NCBI RefSeq assembly: GCF_003843875.1
Contig: NZ_RKRF01000010.1
Location: forward strand, 186,001 to 250,000
Direction: 5' to 3'
DNA from: Aquisalibacillus elongatus
Lineage (GTDB): Bacteria; Bacillota; Bacilli; Bacillales; Alkalibacillaceae
DNA: 64,000 bases
Shown here piece after piece: positions 27,081-35,204 of the stretch. Made by a program: the position numbers and the translations under genes. Position 1 is the stretch's first letter; the number at the start of each line of letters is the position of its first letter. Below the pieces are notes generated by a model. The model saw nothing but the letters and a program-made list of their open reading frames with translations, made no database searches and was not told where the DNA came from.

Positions 27081-28751
27081 ATGGGAATTCGGATGGATCA
27101 AGTCGTGAATTTAAATATTATGGATGAAGCTAAAGTCATTACCGGACATGAACATTTAAATGCTACAACGGTTGAATGGGTATCCGTGATGGAAGTGCCA
27201 GTCGAAAATTTTGTCCGAAAACATGAGTTTGTTTTAACGACGGGGATTGGGTGTGCGGATGATCCTATAACGTTTGAAAAATTTGTGCAAGATGTGATTT
27301 ATTCAGGTGCGTCTGCGCTAACTATATCAACTGGTAGGCATATTTTAGATGTGCCAGAACGCGTGATTCAACTGGCCGAAGAGACCGGTTTTATTTTAAT
27401 AGACATTCCATGGAAAATTCGTTTTTCTGACGTGATTCAAGAAGTGATTGATGCGATTAATCAAGAAAATGAATGGGAGCGTCTTCGTGCAGAAGAGTTG
27501 CGGCAACATCTGACGGACTGTGTATTAAGTGGTGGTTCGCTTAATGACATATTAGGGATTTTACATGATCAGATTAAACTACCGGTTGCCATCAGTGATC
27601 AGCGACAAATCGTAAGAGCCAATTATGACTTTAACACAGGGATGATTGACGTATTAAACAACCAGACAGAAGGAACGATTAAGAAATTGGAACATCCAGA
27701 AGTTCCTTTTGATGAACACCCTTTGTATCACCATTTGGACCAATATTTTGTCAATGATGAGACGTGTTATGAGTTGACGATTTTTTCGAATGATAAAAAA
27801 CAAGGTTATTTGCTTTTTAAACCTCATCAACCTGAGGATTTAACATGGTTTACGATGAACGCATTAGAGCATGGTTTAACTGCTTGTGCGCTCTATTTTT
27901 TAACCGAAAATGCGATAGAGACGACCGAGATTCGTCTGAAGGATAATTTTATATTAGATTTGGCGAAAGAAAAACAAGAGCTTACGACTAAAATTTTATC
28001 GAAAGGTGAATTGTTAGGTTACGAACTAACAAAATCTTATGCTTGCATCGTCGGAGATTTTCGGACAATCGATTTACAGGAGCACGAAAATGATCGTTCG
28101 ATGCAATCGTCTTTGCACAGTTTAAATTATTATGTGCAAAAGGAAATTATACACGCGAGTCAGCAACTCGGGCGTAAGACGATGTCAACGTTTGATGATG
28201 GCGAGGTAATTATTTTTATAGAGACAGATGATTACGCCTATCAGGAAAATGTTAATCATTTTTTGGATATGGTAGAGCGCCGATTGCATGAGCAATTAGC
28301 GAATTTGGATTTTGCTTGGGGGGTCGGGTTTCATCGCGGGAGTGGCAATGTTTTTTATGAAAGTTATCAGCAAGCCCGAACTGCATTAGATATACATACG
28401 AGACAGTACGGGTTTGGAGAGCGAACTTTTTTTGAAGAAACGCGTGTCAATCGATTGCTCATGATGCTGACAGAGGATGACCAAATTGTAAAGCAGGTCC
28501 ATGAGATTTTGAAACCTTTAGTCGAGTACGATCAAAAACGGAATGCCGACTTAATACAGACGTTTATGACTTATCAAAAGTATAAAGGAAATGTAAGCCA
28601 AACCGCGCGAGCGCTAAATCTTCATCGACAATCTTTGTTGTATAGATTAAGAAACATTGAAAAGTTAACTCAGTTGTCACTCGTCGACGCTGACGATTCC
28701 TTTTTATTGGAGTTCAGCGTGAGACTGTGGATGTTAAATAAGTTTAATTAA
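27081..28751 (+). CDS. PucR-family transcriptional regulator
   Basis: The 556-residue protein has an N-terminal PucR domain (about 5-125; LTTGIG, YSGASALTISTGR, FILIDIPW), a central GGDEF-like/CdaR region (about 290-420) and a C-terminal HTH_30 domain (FMTYQKYKGNVSQTARALNL, HRQSLLYRLRNIEKLT). PucR/CdaR proteins activate catabolic operons in response to the substrate. ATG 27081 is 6 bases after AAAGGTGA; GTG 27072 and ATG 27075 overlap that site. It is followed by a terminator, a repeat array and then a catabolic operon, the obvious target. Confidence 0.9.
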   Translation: MGIRMDQVVNLNIMDEAKVITGHEHLNATTVEWVSVMEVPVENFVRKHEFVLTTGIGCADDPITFEKFVQDVIYSGASALTISTGRHILDVPERVIQLAEETGFILIDIPWKIRFSDVIQEVIDAINQENEWERLRAEELRQHLTDCVLSGGSLNDILGILHDQIKLPVAISDQRQIVRANYDFNTGMIDVLNNQTEGTIKKLEHPEVPFDEHPLYHHLDQYFVNDETCYELTIFSNDKKQGYLLFKPHQPEDLTWFTMNALEHGLTACALYFLTENAIETTEIRLKDNFILDLAKEKQELTTKILSKGELLGYELTKSYACIVGDFRTIDLQEHENDRSMQSSLHSLNYYVQKEIIHASQQLGRKTMSTFDDGEVIIFIETDDYAYQENVNHFLDMVERRLHEQLANLDFAWGVGFHRGSGNVFYESYQQARTALDIHTRQYGFGERTFFEETRVNRLLMMLTEDDQIVKQVHEILKPLVEYDQKRNADLIQTFMTYQKYKGNVSQTARALNLHRQSLLYRLRNIEKLTQLSLVDADDSFLLEFSVRLWMLNKFN

Positions 28752-28752
28752 G

Positions 28753-28787
28753 AAGCATTGAATTGCGAGGCAATTCAATGCTTTTTT
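28753..28787 (+). terminator. Intrinsic terminator of the pucR-like gene
   Basis: AAGCATTGAATTGC (28753-28766) pairs perfectly with GCAATTCAATGCTT (28770-28783) around a GAG loop, followed by T residues. The repeat array begins 4 bases later. Confidence 0.92.
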
Positions 28788-28790
28788 CAT

Positions 28791-29000
28791 TGGAGAGGGG
28801 AACGTACCCGCTGGAGAGAGGAACAGGCCCGCTGGAGAGGTAAACGTACCCGCTGGAGAGGGGAACGTACCCGCTGGAGAGGGGAACGTACCCGCTGGAG
28901 AGAGGAACGTACCCGCTGGAGAGAGGAACAGGCCCGGTGGAGAGGGAAACGTACCCGCTGGAGAAGGAAACGTACCCGCTAGAAGAGGAGACACCCCCGC
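28791..29000. repeat. Ten-copy 21-bp tandem repeat array
   Basis: Ten consecutive 21-bp units start at 28791, 28812, 28833, 28854, 28875, 28896, 28917, 28938, 28959 and 28980. The commonest form is TGGAGAGGGGAACGTACCCGC less one base per end of context; variable positions are the GGGG/GAGG/GGTA/GGAA stretch and CGTAC versus CAGGC. Units 1, 4 and 5 are identical; unit 10 is degenerate. The array is much richer in G and C than its surroundings, purine-biased on the plus strand, and because 21 is a multiple of 3 it leaves several frames open on both strands, giving heptad-repeat pseudo-proteins. I see no ribosome binding site for them and regard the array as non-coding. Confidence 0.9.
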
Positions 29001-29029
29001 TGGAAACCTCACTCAACGCCTCTTTTAAT

Positions 29030-29070
29030 CAAAGTGTATAAAAGTGTATTAAAAAACTTCATACACTTTG
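29030..29070. promoter_or_regulatory. Inverted repeat upstream of the M24 operon (candidate PucR operator)
   Basis: CAAAGTGTAT (29030-29039) is an exact inverted repeat of ATACACTTTG (29061-29070), and a further direct copy AAAGTGTAT lies at 29041-29049. The site is 85 bases upstream of the first gene of the catabolic operon and downstream of the divergent-function PucR-type regulator gene. PucR-type activators commonly bind dyads near their target promoters; assignment to this regulator is inference. Confidence 0.5.
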
Positions 29071-29154
29071 AACATTACGAAAAATGCTTTAAATCAATAC
29101 AATAGAATTAAGAAATCTAAAAATTCAGTTAATTAGTCGAAGGGAGGAGTTAAT

Positions 29155-30366
29155 GTGTTGGATTTTGATATTGTCGAGTACCAAAGTCGGTTGGAGAAGA
29201 CAAAGTCGAGCATGGAAAAACGGGGGATTGAGGTTCTTCTGATTACCGATCCGGCAAACATGAATTATTTGTCTGGTTATGATGCGTGGTCATTTTATGT
29301 TCATCAAATGCTGATTGTAATTATTGATGAGCCTCAGCCAATCTGGATTGGGCGTTTTATGGATGCGGCGGGTGCTAAGGCGAAAACGTGGATGTACGAC
29401 GAGAACATTATGTCTTATCCAGATTATTATGTGCAGTCAGAAAACTACCATCCGATGGAATTTATTGCTGAAATTTTAGAACAAATTGGACACGGAAATC
29501 GAGCGGTGGGCGTTGAGAAAGAGCAGTACTATTTCACGGCAAAATCGTATGAAGTTTTAAATGAAAAATTACCGAACGCTACATTTAAAGATGCTAGTCA
29601 ATTAGTCAATTGGGTTCGAATCATTAAATCGCCACAAGAAATTGAATATATCAGACGGGCGGCGAAAATTGCGGAAAGATCGATGTATGCAGGACTAAAA
29701 AGTATTCATACGGGCGCACGGGAATGTGACGCGGCGGCGAGTATCTTTTTTGAGTTAGTTAGAGGAACAGAAGAATATGGTGGCGATTATCCATCAATTG
29801 TACCAATGTTGCCAACGGGGGAAAACACTTCAACCCCACATTTAACTTGGAGTGATCAATATTTCAAAGAGGATAATTCAGTCATCGTAGAGCTTGCAGG
29901 TTGTTACAAGCGCTATCATTGTCCATTGGCTAGGACGGCGCATATCGGTCAAGCGCCAGAAAAACTGGACCGTTTAGCTGAAATTGTAGCAGAAGGAATC
30001 GACGAAGTGATGTCGACCGTGAAGCCTGGGATTGTCTTAGAAGAGCTAGAAGAAGCTTGGCGAAGAGCAACAAGACGTTATGGGATTGATAAGGAGTCAA
30101 GGTTAGGTTACTCCATGGGGTTAAATTACCCGCCTGATTGGGGTGAGCATACAGCAAGTATTCGAAAAGGTGATCAGACAGTTTTGCAACCAAATATGAC
30201 ATTCCACTTTATCCCGGGGATTTGGCTAGATTATTACGGACTTGAAATGAGTGAGTCCTTCCTGGTAACCGAAACGGGCGTCGAGATGTTTACAGATGTT
30301 CCAAGAGAATTATTGATTCAAAGTCCATTTCAACTACCAGACGGCAGTGATGGAATAATCAGTTAA
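29155..30366 (+). CDS. M24-family hydrolase, ectoine hydrolase (DoeA)-like
   Basis: The 403-residue protein has the creatinase N-terminal domain (LLITDPANMNYLSGYDAWSF) and a pita-bread C-terminal domain. Its diagnostic stretches, GGDYPSIVPMLPTGENTSTP, HLTWSD, YKRYHCPLARTAHIG, NYPPDWGEHTASI and MTFHFIPGIWLD, resemble DoeA, which opens the ectoine ring to N-acetyl-diaminobutyrate. Where metal-dependent M24 peptidases have Asp ligands, this has ELAGCYKRYHC, so it is likely metal-independent like creatinase. GTG 29155 (or TTG 29158) follows GGGAGGAG. No deacetylase or transaminase of the ectoine route is adjacent, so the true substrate may be another amide or cyclic amidine. Confidence 0.75.
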   Translation: MLDFDIVEYQSRLEKTKSSMEKRGIEVLLITDPANMNYLSGYDAWSFYVHQMLIVIIDEPQPIWIGRFMDAAGAKAKTWMYDENIMSYPDYYVQSENYHPMEFIAEILEQIGHGNRAVGVEKEQYYFTAKSYEVLNEKLPNATFKDASQLVNWVRIIKSPQEIEYIRRAAKIAERSMYAGLKSIHTGARECDAAASIFFELVRGTEEYGGDYPSIVPMLPTGENTSTPHLTWSDQYFKEDNSVIVELAGCYKRYHCPLARTAHIGQAPEKLDRLAEIVAEGIDEVMSTVKPGIVLEELEEAWRRATRRYGIDKESRLGYSMGLNYPPDWGEHTASIRKGDQTVLQPNMTFHFIPGIWLDYYGLEMSESFLVTETGVEMFTDVPRELLIQSPFQLPDGSDGIIS

Positions 30367-30379
30367 GGAGGAGATTTTC

Positions 30380-31579
30380 GTGAGAAAAGAAAAAATGGGT
30401 ACGAAAGCACTTTGGGCAGGAGAAAAAGAACAACTAGTTCACGGGGCAACACAGGTTCCGGTTGTTCATAGTGTGTCTTTTGGTTATGACGACATGGATG
30501 AATGGTATGAAGTCGCTGTTGGTAATAAAGAAGGCCACATTTATGGTCGTAACACGAATCCAACGGTTCAAGCTTTTGAAGACAAAGTGAAAATTCTAGA
30601 AGATGCTGAGGCAGCTACAAGTTTTTCAACGGGAATGGCTGCAATTAGTAATACACTAAGTACATTCTTATTTCCAGGCGATCGGATTGTATCGATTAAA
30701 GACACTTACGGTGGAACGAATAAAATTTTCACAGAATTTTTACCAAAACAGCAAATCGATGTTGAATTATGTGAGACGGGAAATCATGAATTAATTGAAG
30801 CGGAAGTGGCTAAAGGTTGTAAGATTCTATATTTAGAAACTCCGACCAATCCTACTGTCAAAATTACAGATATTGAACGCATGGTGCAGGCAGGACGTGA
30901 TGTTGGGGCATTAGTCATTATTGATAACACGTTTGCAACACCGATTAATCAAAATCCGATTGAACTAGGCGTTGATCTTGTGATTCACAGTGCAACTAAA
31001 TTCTTAGGTGGTCACGCGGATGCATTAGGTGGCGTCGTTTGTGGACGTGAGGATTTAGTTGAACAGATTTATCATTACCGTGAAATTAATGGAGCTACGC
31101 TAGATCCAATGGCGGCATACTTACTACTTCGGGGCATGAAAACACTTCATTTAAGAATTGAACGTCAAAATCAAAACGCGCAACAAATTGCCGAGTATCT
31201 AAAAAAGATTGATTGGGTCGATGATGTCTTTTACCCAGGTTTAGAAGAACATTCAGGGCATGACATCGCGAAAAAACAAATGAGAGGATTCGGTGGTATG
31301 TTGAGCTTCTCGGTCAAAGGTGGCGTTGATACTGTTCGTCATTTATTACCGCAACTAAAGTTTGCAAACAGAGCAGCTAACTTAGGTGCAGTCGAAACGA
31401 TTGTAGGCCCATCCCGAACGACTAGTCACGTTGAGTGCACACCAGAAGAAAGAGCCGCTATGGGAATTCCTGAAGGCTTGATACGTTATTCAGCAGGGAT
31501 TGAAGATATTGAAGACTTAATTGAAGATTTAAATCAGGCTTTCGCCAATTTACCAGATCACTTATTGGCAAGAGGTTAA
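30380..31579 (+). CDS. Cystathionine gamma-synthase/lyase-family PLP enzyme
   Basis: The 399-residue protein has the Cys/Met-metabolism PLP fold: IYGRNTNPTV, FSTGMAAIS, the Tyr of KDTYGGTN, LETPTNPTV, DNTFATP, PLP-Lys in HSATKFLGGHAD and SAGIEDIEDLIEDL. Typical methionine gamma-lyases have a Cys in the TYGGT region; it is absent here, so methionine gamma-lyase activity is not supported. Family reactions are gamma-elimination or gamma-replacement on homoserine-type or cysteine-type substrates. GTG 30380 follows AAGGAGGAGA 13 bases after the preceding stop. Downstream homoserine dehydrogenase suggests a homoserine-related four-carbon substrate. Confidence 0.85.
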   Translation: MRKEKMGTKALWAGEKEQLVHGATQVPVVHSVSFGYDDMDEWYEVAVGNKEGHIYGRNTNPTVQAFEDKVKILEDAEAATSFSTGMAAISNTLSTFLFPGDRIVSIKDTYGGTNKIFTEFLPKQQIDVELCETGNHELIEAEVAKGCKILYLETPTNPTVKITDIERMVQAGRDVGALVIIDNTFATPINQNPIELGVDLVIHSATKFLGGHADALGGVVCGREDLVEQIYHYREINGATLDPMAAYLLLRGMKTLHLRIERQNQNAQQIAEYLKKIDWVDDVFYPGLEEHSGHDIAKKQMRGFGGMLSFSVKGGVDTVRHLLPQLKFANRAANLGAVETIVGPSRTTSHVECTPEERAAMGIPEGLIRYSAGIEDIEDLIEDLNQAFANLPDHLLARG

Positions 31580-31591
31580 AGGGGGAATTGG

Positions 31592-32635
31592 ATGAATATT
31601 GCTTTCATTGGCTTTGGTGGTGTCGGGCAAGGTTTAGCTGAGATTTTAGAAGAAAAACGGGATCATTTAAAAACTGAATACGGTCTTGAAACAAAAGTCG
31701 TAGCTGTCTCGGATGTGATGAAAGGTGCCGTTTATGATCCAGATGGATTAAGTATACCTGAGTTGTTGCGGGCGGTACGTGAGGAAGGTAGTGTCGAGGA
31801 ATATCCGGATGCGCAGTCATACGGCTGGGATAGCCTAAAAACAATACAGGAATCAAATGCTGATTTAATTGTTGAAGTAACGTTTACAGATGTCAAAACA
31901 GGCCAGCCGGCGATTGATCATTGCGAAGCTGCTTTTAAACATGGTAAAAGTGTTGTCACGACAAATAAAGGTCCTGTTGCATTAAAACTTGATGAATTAC
32001 AAACGTTAGCGGATGAGAATGATTGTTTCTTCGGGTTTGAAGGTACGGTCATGAGTGGAACACCTGCTTTAAGACTTCCGAAAACGACACTCATGGGAAA
32101 TGATATTCAAGAGGTCGTTGGGATCTTAAACGGTACGACGAATTACATTTTAACTGAAATGGAACAAGGTATGTCATTTGATCAGGCGTTAAAGCAAGCG
32201 CAAGAATACGGGTATGCTGAAGCAGATCCGACAAGTGATATTGAAGGTTATGATGTGCGTTACAAAACAGCTATACTATCGCATTATGTTATGGGTGAAG
32301 CGATTAATGCTTTAGAAATTAGTTGTGAAGGCATAGCTGATATGACACAAGAGAAAATACAAGAAGCAAAAGCTGAAGACAAAAAGTGGAAGCTTCTAGC
32401 TAGAATAAAGAAAACCGATAATGGCGTTCGAGCCTATGTAGCACCAGAAAAACTCGATATAAATCATCCGTTAGCAGGTGTAAAAGGGGCTACAAATGCT
32501 ATTCTGTACGAATGTGATTTATCTGGTCCCATCATGTTAACAGGTGCAGGTGCTGGACTTAAAGAGACAGGGTTTTCTTTACTCATAGATATGATTCATG
32601 CGCATCAGGCTAAAAAATCTATTATAGTGAGGTGA
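31592..32635 (+). CDS. Homoserine dehydrogenase (short form, no ACT domain)
   Basis: The 347-residue protein has an NAD(P)-binding domain (IAFIGFGGVGQGLAEIL), TTNKGPVA, and the homoserine dehydrogenase signature GILNGTTNYILTEME with AEADPTSDIEGYDVRYK. It lacks the C-terminal ACT domain that confers threonine feedback on the biosynthetic enzyme, which fits a catabolic or dedicated role: homoserine to and from aspartate 4-semialdehyde. ATG 31592 after GGGGGAAT; its stop overlaps the ribosome site of the aldehyde dehydrogenase. Confidence 0.9.
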   Translation: MNIAFIGFGGVGQGLAEILEEKRDHLKTEYGLETKVVAVSDVMKGAVYDPDGLSIPELLRAVREEGSVEEYPDAQSYGWDSLKTIQESNADLIVEVTFTDVKTGQPAIDHCEAAFKHGKSVVTTNKGPVALKLDELQTLADENDCFFGFEGTVMSGTPALRLPKTTLMGNDIQEVVGILNGTTNYILTEMEQGMSFDQALKQAQEYGYAEADPTSDIEGYDVRYKTAILSHYVMGEAINALEISCEGIADMTQEKIQEAKAEDKKWKLLARIKKTDNGVRAYVAPEKLDINHPLAGVKGATNAILYECDLSGPIMLTGAGAGLKETGFSLLIDMIHAHQAKKSIIVR

Positions 32636-32640
32636 GAAAG

Positions 32641-34077
32641 ATGAAACAATTGCAAGTGAGAGCAGAGAAAATGATGTTAGCCGGAAAATGGGTGCAAACG
32701 TCGCAAACATTTGGCGTTTATGATCCCCAGGATAATCGACTGATTGCCCATGTACCACTGTCGTCTAAAGCTGATATGAAAATGGCCATCGAAGAAGCTG
32801 AGTCAGCTTTTAAGAATAATCAAGATTGGCCTACACATGACAGGATAAGGGTTTTAAAAGGTGCGGTTGACTATATTAATGAAAATAAGGAACTCTATGC
32901 TCAGACGATTGCATCAGAAGGTAGTAAAACAATAACTGAAGCACGTGGTGAAGTTAAACGCGCCATGCAAACGTTAGAAATTAGTGCAGAAGAGGCCCGC
33001 AGATTAAAAGGTGAGACGATTAATTTTGACCAAAATGAAGGCAGCGAAAATCGGGTCGGTTACTATTATCGTTTTCCAATAGGTGTTGTCGGAGCTATCA
33101 CGCCGTTTAACGATCCATTAAATTTAGTTGCGCACAAAGTTGGCCCTGCAATTGCAGCAGGAAATGCGATTGTTGTAAAACCGGCATCTGTCACACCATT
33201 AAGTGCGTTACTTTTAGCGGATGCGTTTGAAGCGGCTGGCTTACCCAAAGGAATGTTGAGCGTCATTACGGGTTCAGGACGTGATCTAGGTGAAACACTT
33301 GTTACACATTCAGCTGTAAAAATGGTTTCTTTCACAGGTGGATTAGATGCAGGAAGAAAAGTTGCAGAGCAAGCAGGGATTAAACATATCGGCATGGAAC
33401 TTGGTTCTAATTCGCCAGCCATAGTGATGAGTGACTGTGACATTGATGACGCTGTTACATCAAGCGTTGCCGGGTCATTCGGAGCAGTTGGCCAAAACTG
33501 TATAGGCGTACAACGGATCTATATTGAGCGGGATGTTTACGATGAGTTTGTTAAGAAAATGGCTTTTCAAACAAATGCTTTAAAAGTAGGCGATAAATTA
33601 TTAGATGAGACGAATGTCGGACCATTAATAACGGAAAAAGAAGCTATGAGAGTTGAAGAATGGGTGAATGAAGCGGTTGAAAAAGGTGCAACGATTTTAG
33701 CTGGAGGTAAACGAAATGGCGCTTTCTATGCTCCAACGATTATCGCTGATGCTCCTGAAGATGCGACAATTGTGAAAGAGGAAATTTTCGGACCTGTCGT
33801 AAATGTATTCCCGGTTGATTCTTTAAAAGAAGCGATTGAAAAATCAAACAATGTGAATTACGGACTTCAGGCTGGTATTTTCACAAAAAATTTGGATCAT
33901 GCGTTTTACGCGATTCAAAACCTAGAGTGTGGCGGGGTTATGGTAAATGATACGAGTGATTATCGAATTGATGAAATGCCATTTGGCGGAGTGAAAAATT
34001 CCGGCTTAGGTCGAGAAGGCATTAAGTTTTCCATTGAGTCCATGACAGAACCAAAAGTCGTCTCCATTAAACTATAA
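32641..34077 (+). CDS. Aldehyde dehydrogenase (possible aspartate-semialdehyde oxidising)
   Basis: The 478-residue enzyme has an intact ALDH core: TPFNDPLNLVAHKVGPA, SFTGGLDAGRKVA, catalytic Glu in MELGSNSPA, catalytic Cys in GQNCIGVQR, EEIFGPVV and the C-terminal PFGGVKNSGLGREG. ATG 32641 lies 6 bases after GAGGTGA; a GTG at 32632 overlaps the preceding gene. As last enzyme of the operon after homoserine dehydrogenase, it could oxidise aspartate semialdehyde to aspartate, as DoeC does in ectoine breakdown; this is inference from context. Closed by a strong terminator. Confidence 0.88.
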   Translation: MKQLQVRAEKMMLAGKWVQTSQTFGVYDPQDNRLIAHVPLSSKADMKMAIEEAESAFKNNQDWPTHDRIRVLKGAVDYINENKELYAQTIASEGSKTITEARGEVKRAMQTLEISAEEARRLKGETINFDQNEGSENRVGYYYRFPIGVVGAITPFNDPLNLVAHKVGPAIAAGNAIVVKPASVTPLSALLLADAFEAAGLPKGMLSVITGSGRDLGETLVTHSAVKMVSFTGGLDAGRKVAEQAGIKHIGMELGSNSPAIVMSDCDIDDAVTSSVAGSFGAVGQNCIGVQRIYIERDVYDEFVKKMAFQTNALKVGDKLLDETNVGPLITEKEAMRVEEWVNEAVEKGATILAGGKRNGAFYAPTIIADAPEDATIVKEEIFGPVVNVFPVDSLKEAIEKSNNVNYGLQAGIFTKNLDHAFYAIQNLECGGVMVNDTSDYRIDEMPFGGVKNSGLGREGIKFSIESMTEPKVVSIKL

Positions 34078-34078
34078 A

Positions 34079-34117
34079 AAAATCAGCCTGACCGTACAAG
34101 TGTCAGGCTGATTTTTG
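34079..34117 (+). terminator. Terminator of the PucR-linked catabolic operon
   Basis: ATCAGCCTGAC (34082-34092) pairs with GTCAGGCTGAT (34102-34112), extended by A/T pairs, followed by T. Separates the operon from the Gfo/Idh/MocA gene. Confidence 0.92.
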
Positions 34118-34160
34118 TTATAATAAGTTAAAATAGACAAACGATAAGGGAGACTTCATA

Positions 34161-35117
34161 ATGAATAAAGTTTATCAAGTAGGTATTATTGGATTAGGAG
34201 TAGTCGGGGAACGTTTATTAAAACAATTTGTTGATCATCCGCGTTACGAAGTCGTCGGTTACTGTGAACCAAATCAAACGCGTCTTCAAGAAATTAATGA
34301 GAAATATGGTGAAGTAACAACATATCCTTCGCACCAAGAGCTATTAAAAAACGATGAGATTGATTTAGTTTATTTAGCTGTACCACCTAAATTTCACCAC
34401 GAGATTGCGTTAAATATTATAGCTCACAACAAACATATTTTATGTGAAAAACCTTTAGCAAATAACATTAACGAAGCTAAAGAAATGTATGACTCAGCTG
34501 AGAATGCTGGTGTGGTACATGCCATGAATTTTCCATTACCTTATCAAGAGGCTTATTTTAAAATGGAACAACTTCTTGATGAAAAAGCGCTTGGTGAATT
34601 ACAGCGAATTGAGTTTAATATGCATTTTCCGACCTGGCCAAGAGCGTGGCAACAAAATAGCTGGATTGCTACACGAGAGCAAGGTGGATTTATTCGGGAG
34701 ATTGGCCCGCATTATCTCCATTTAATCTCGAGACTTATAGGACAGCCATCTTACATAGCATCTCATGTTGACTATCCATTAGACGAACGAGCATCAGAGT
34801 TGGGTGTAATGGCTAGGTTATTAGTAAATGAACAAATTCCATTTTTATTTAATGGTTTAAGTGAGATCGGTCAAAAAGAGCATATGTCACTCAAAATTTT
34901 GGGCGAAAAAGCTGTGTTAGAACTTAGAAATTGGCGAGTATTATATTTGAGAGACCGAGAAAATGACCAATCAAAAGTTGAACTAACCCATCTTGAATCC
35001 TTAAATTTATTAGATGAATTAGCTAAAAAATTAGATGGCGAAGATGCTCACTTAGTTTCTTTTGAAGAAGGATATCAAGTTCAGAAAGTGCTAGAAGCCA
35101 TTTTAGCAAGTAAATGA
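34161..35117 (+). CDS. Gfo/Idh/MocA-family NAD(P) oxidoreductase
   Basis: The 318-residue protein has a Rossmann N-terminus (VGIIGLGVVGERLL), the LVYLAVPPKFHHEIAL segment and the family hallmark HILCEKPLAN, with a beta-sheet C-terminal substrate domain. These enzymes oxidise or reduce sugars, inositols or related polyols. It is behind the operon terminator and has its own ribosome site (AAGGGAG), so a functional link with the operon is uncertain. Confidence 0.85.
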   Translation: MNKVYQVGIIGLGVVGERLLKQFVDHPRYEVVGYCEPNQTRLQEINEKYGEVTTYPSHQELLKNDEIDLVYLAVPPKFHHEIALNIIAHNKHILCEKPLANNINEAKEMYDSAENAGVVHAMNFPLPYQEAYFKMEQLLDEKALGELQRIEFNMHFPTWPRAWQQNSWIATREQGGFIREIGPHYLHLISRLIGQPSYIASHVDYPLDERASELGVMARLLVNEQIPFLFNGLSEIGQKEHMSLKILGEKAVLELRNWRVLYLRDRENDQSKVELTHLESLNLLDELAKKLDGEDAHLVSFEEGYQVQKVLEAILASK

Positions 35118-35126
35118 TGATACCAG

Positions 35127-35156
35127 TGCTCCCTTTAATTGGGAGCATATTTTTTT
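35127..35156 (+). terminator. Intrinsic terminator
   Basis: TGCTCCC (35127-35133) pairs with GGGAGCA (35141-35147), followed by a T-rich tail. Ends the oxidoreductase gene. Confidence 0.85.
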
Positions 35157-35204
35157 ACCCATGTCTAAAACTAATAATGCCCGACTAAAAAAGGAGGTTA
35201 AGTC

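Noticed and set aside
28791-29000. The direct-repeat array as a CRISPR
   Set aside because: Repeats are contiguous, with no unique spacers, and no cas genes are in the window.
28734-29016. Open frames on both strands across the 21-bp repeats, giving proteins such as repeated SSGYVPL or TRWRGER heptads
   Set aside because: They arise because the repeat unit is divisible by three. No ribosome binding site or independent start is present, and the array is better explained as non-coding repeat DNA.
29155-30366. Complete ectoine degradation pathway
   Set aside because: Only a DoeA-like enzyme and a generic aldehyde dehydrogenase are present. DoeB, DoeD, EnuR and a TeaABC-like uptake system are absent from the window.
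30380-31579. Methionine gamma-lyase
   Set aside because: The Cys typical of methionine gamma-lyases next to the active-site Tyr is Gly here; only family-level assignment is safe.
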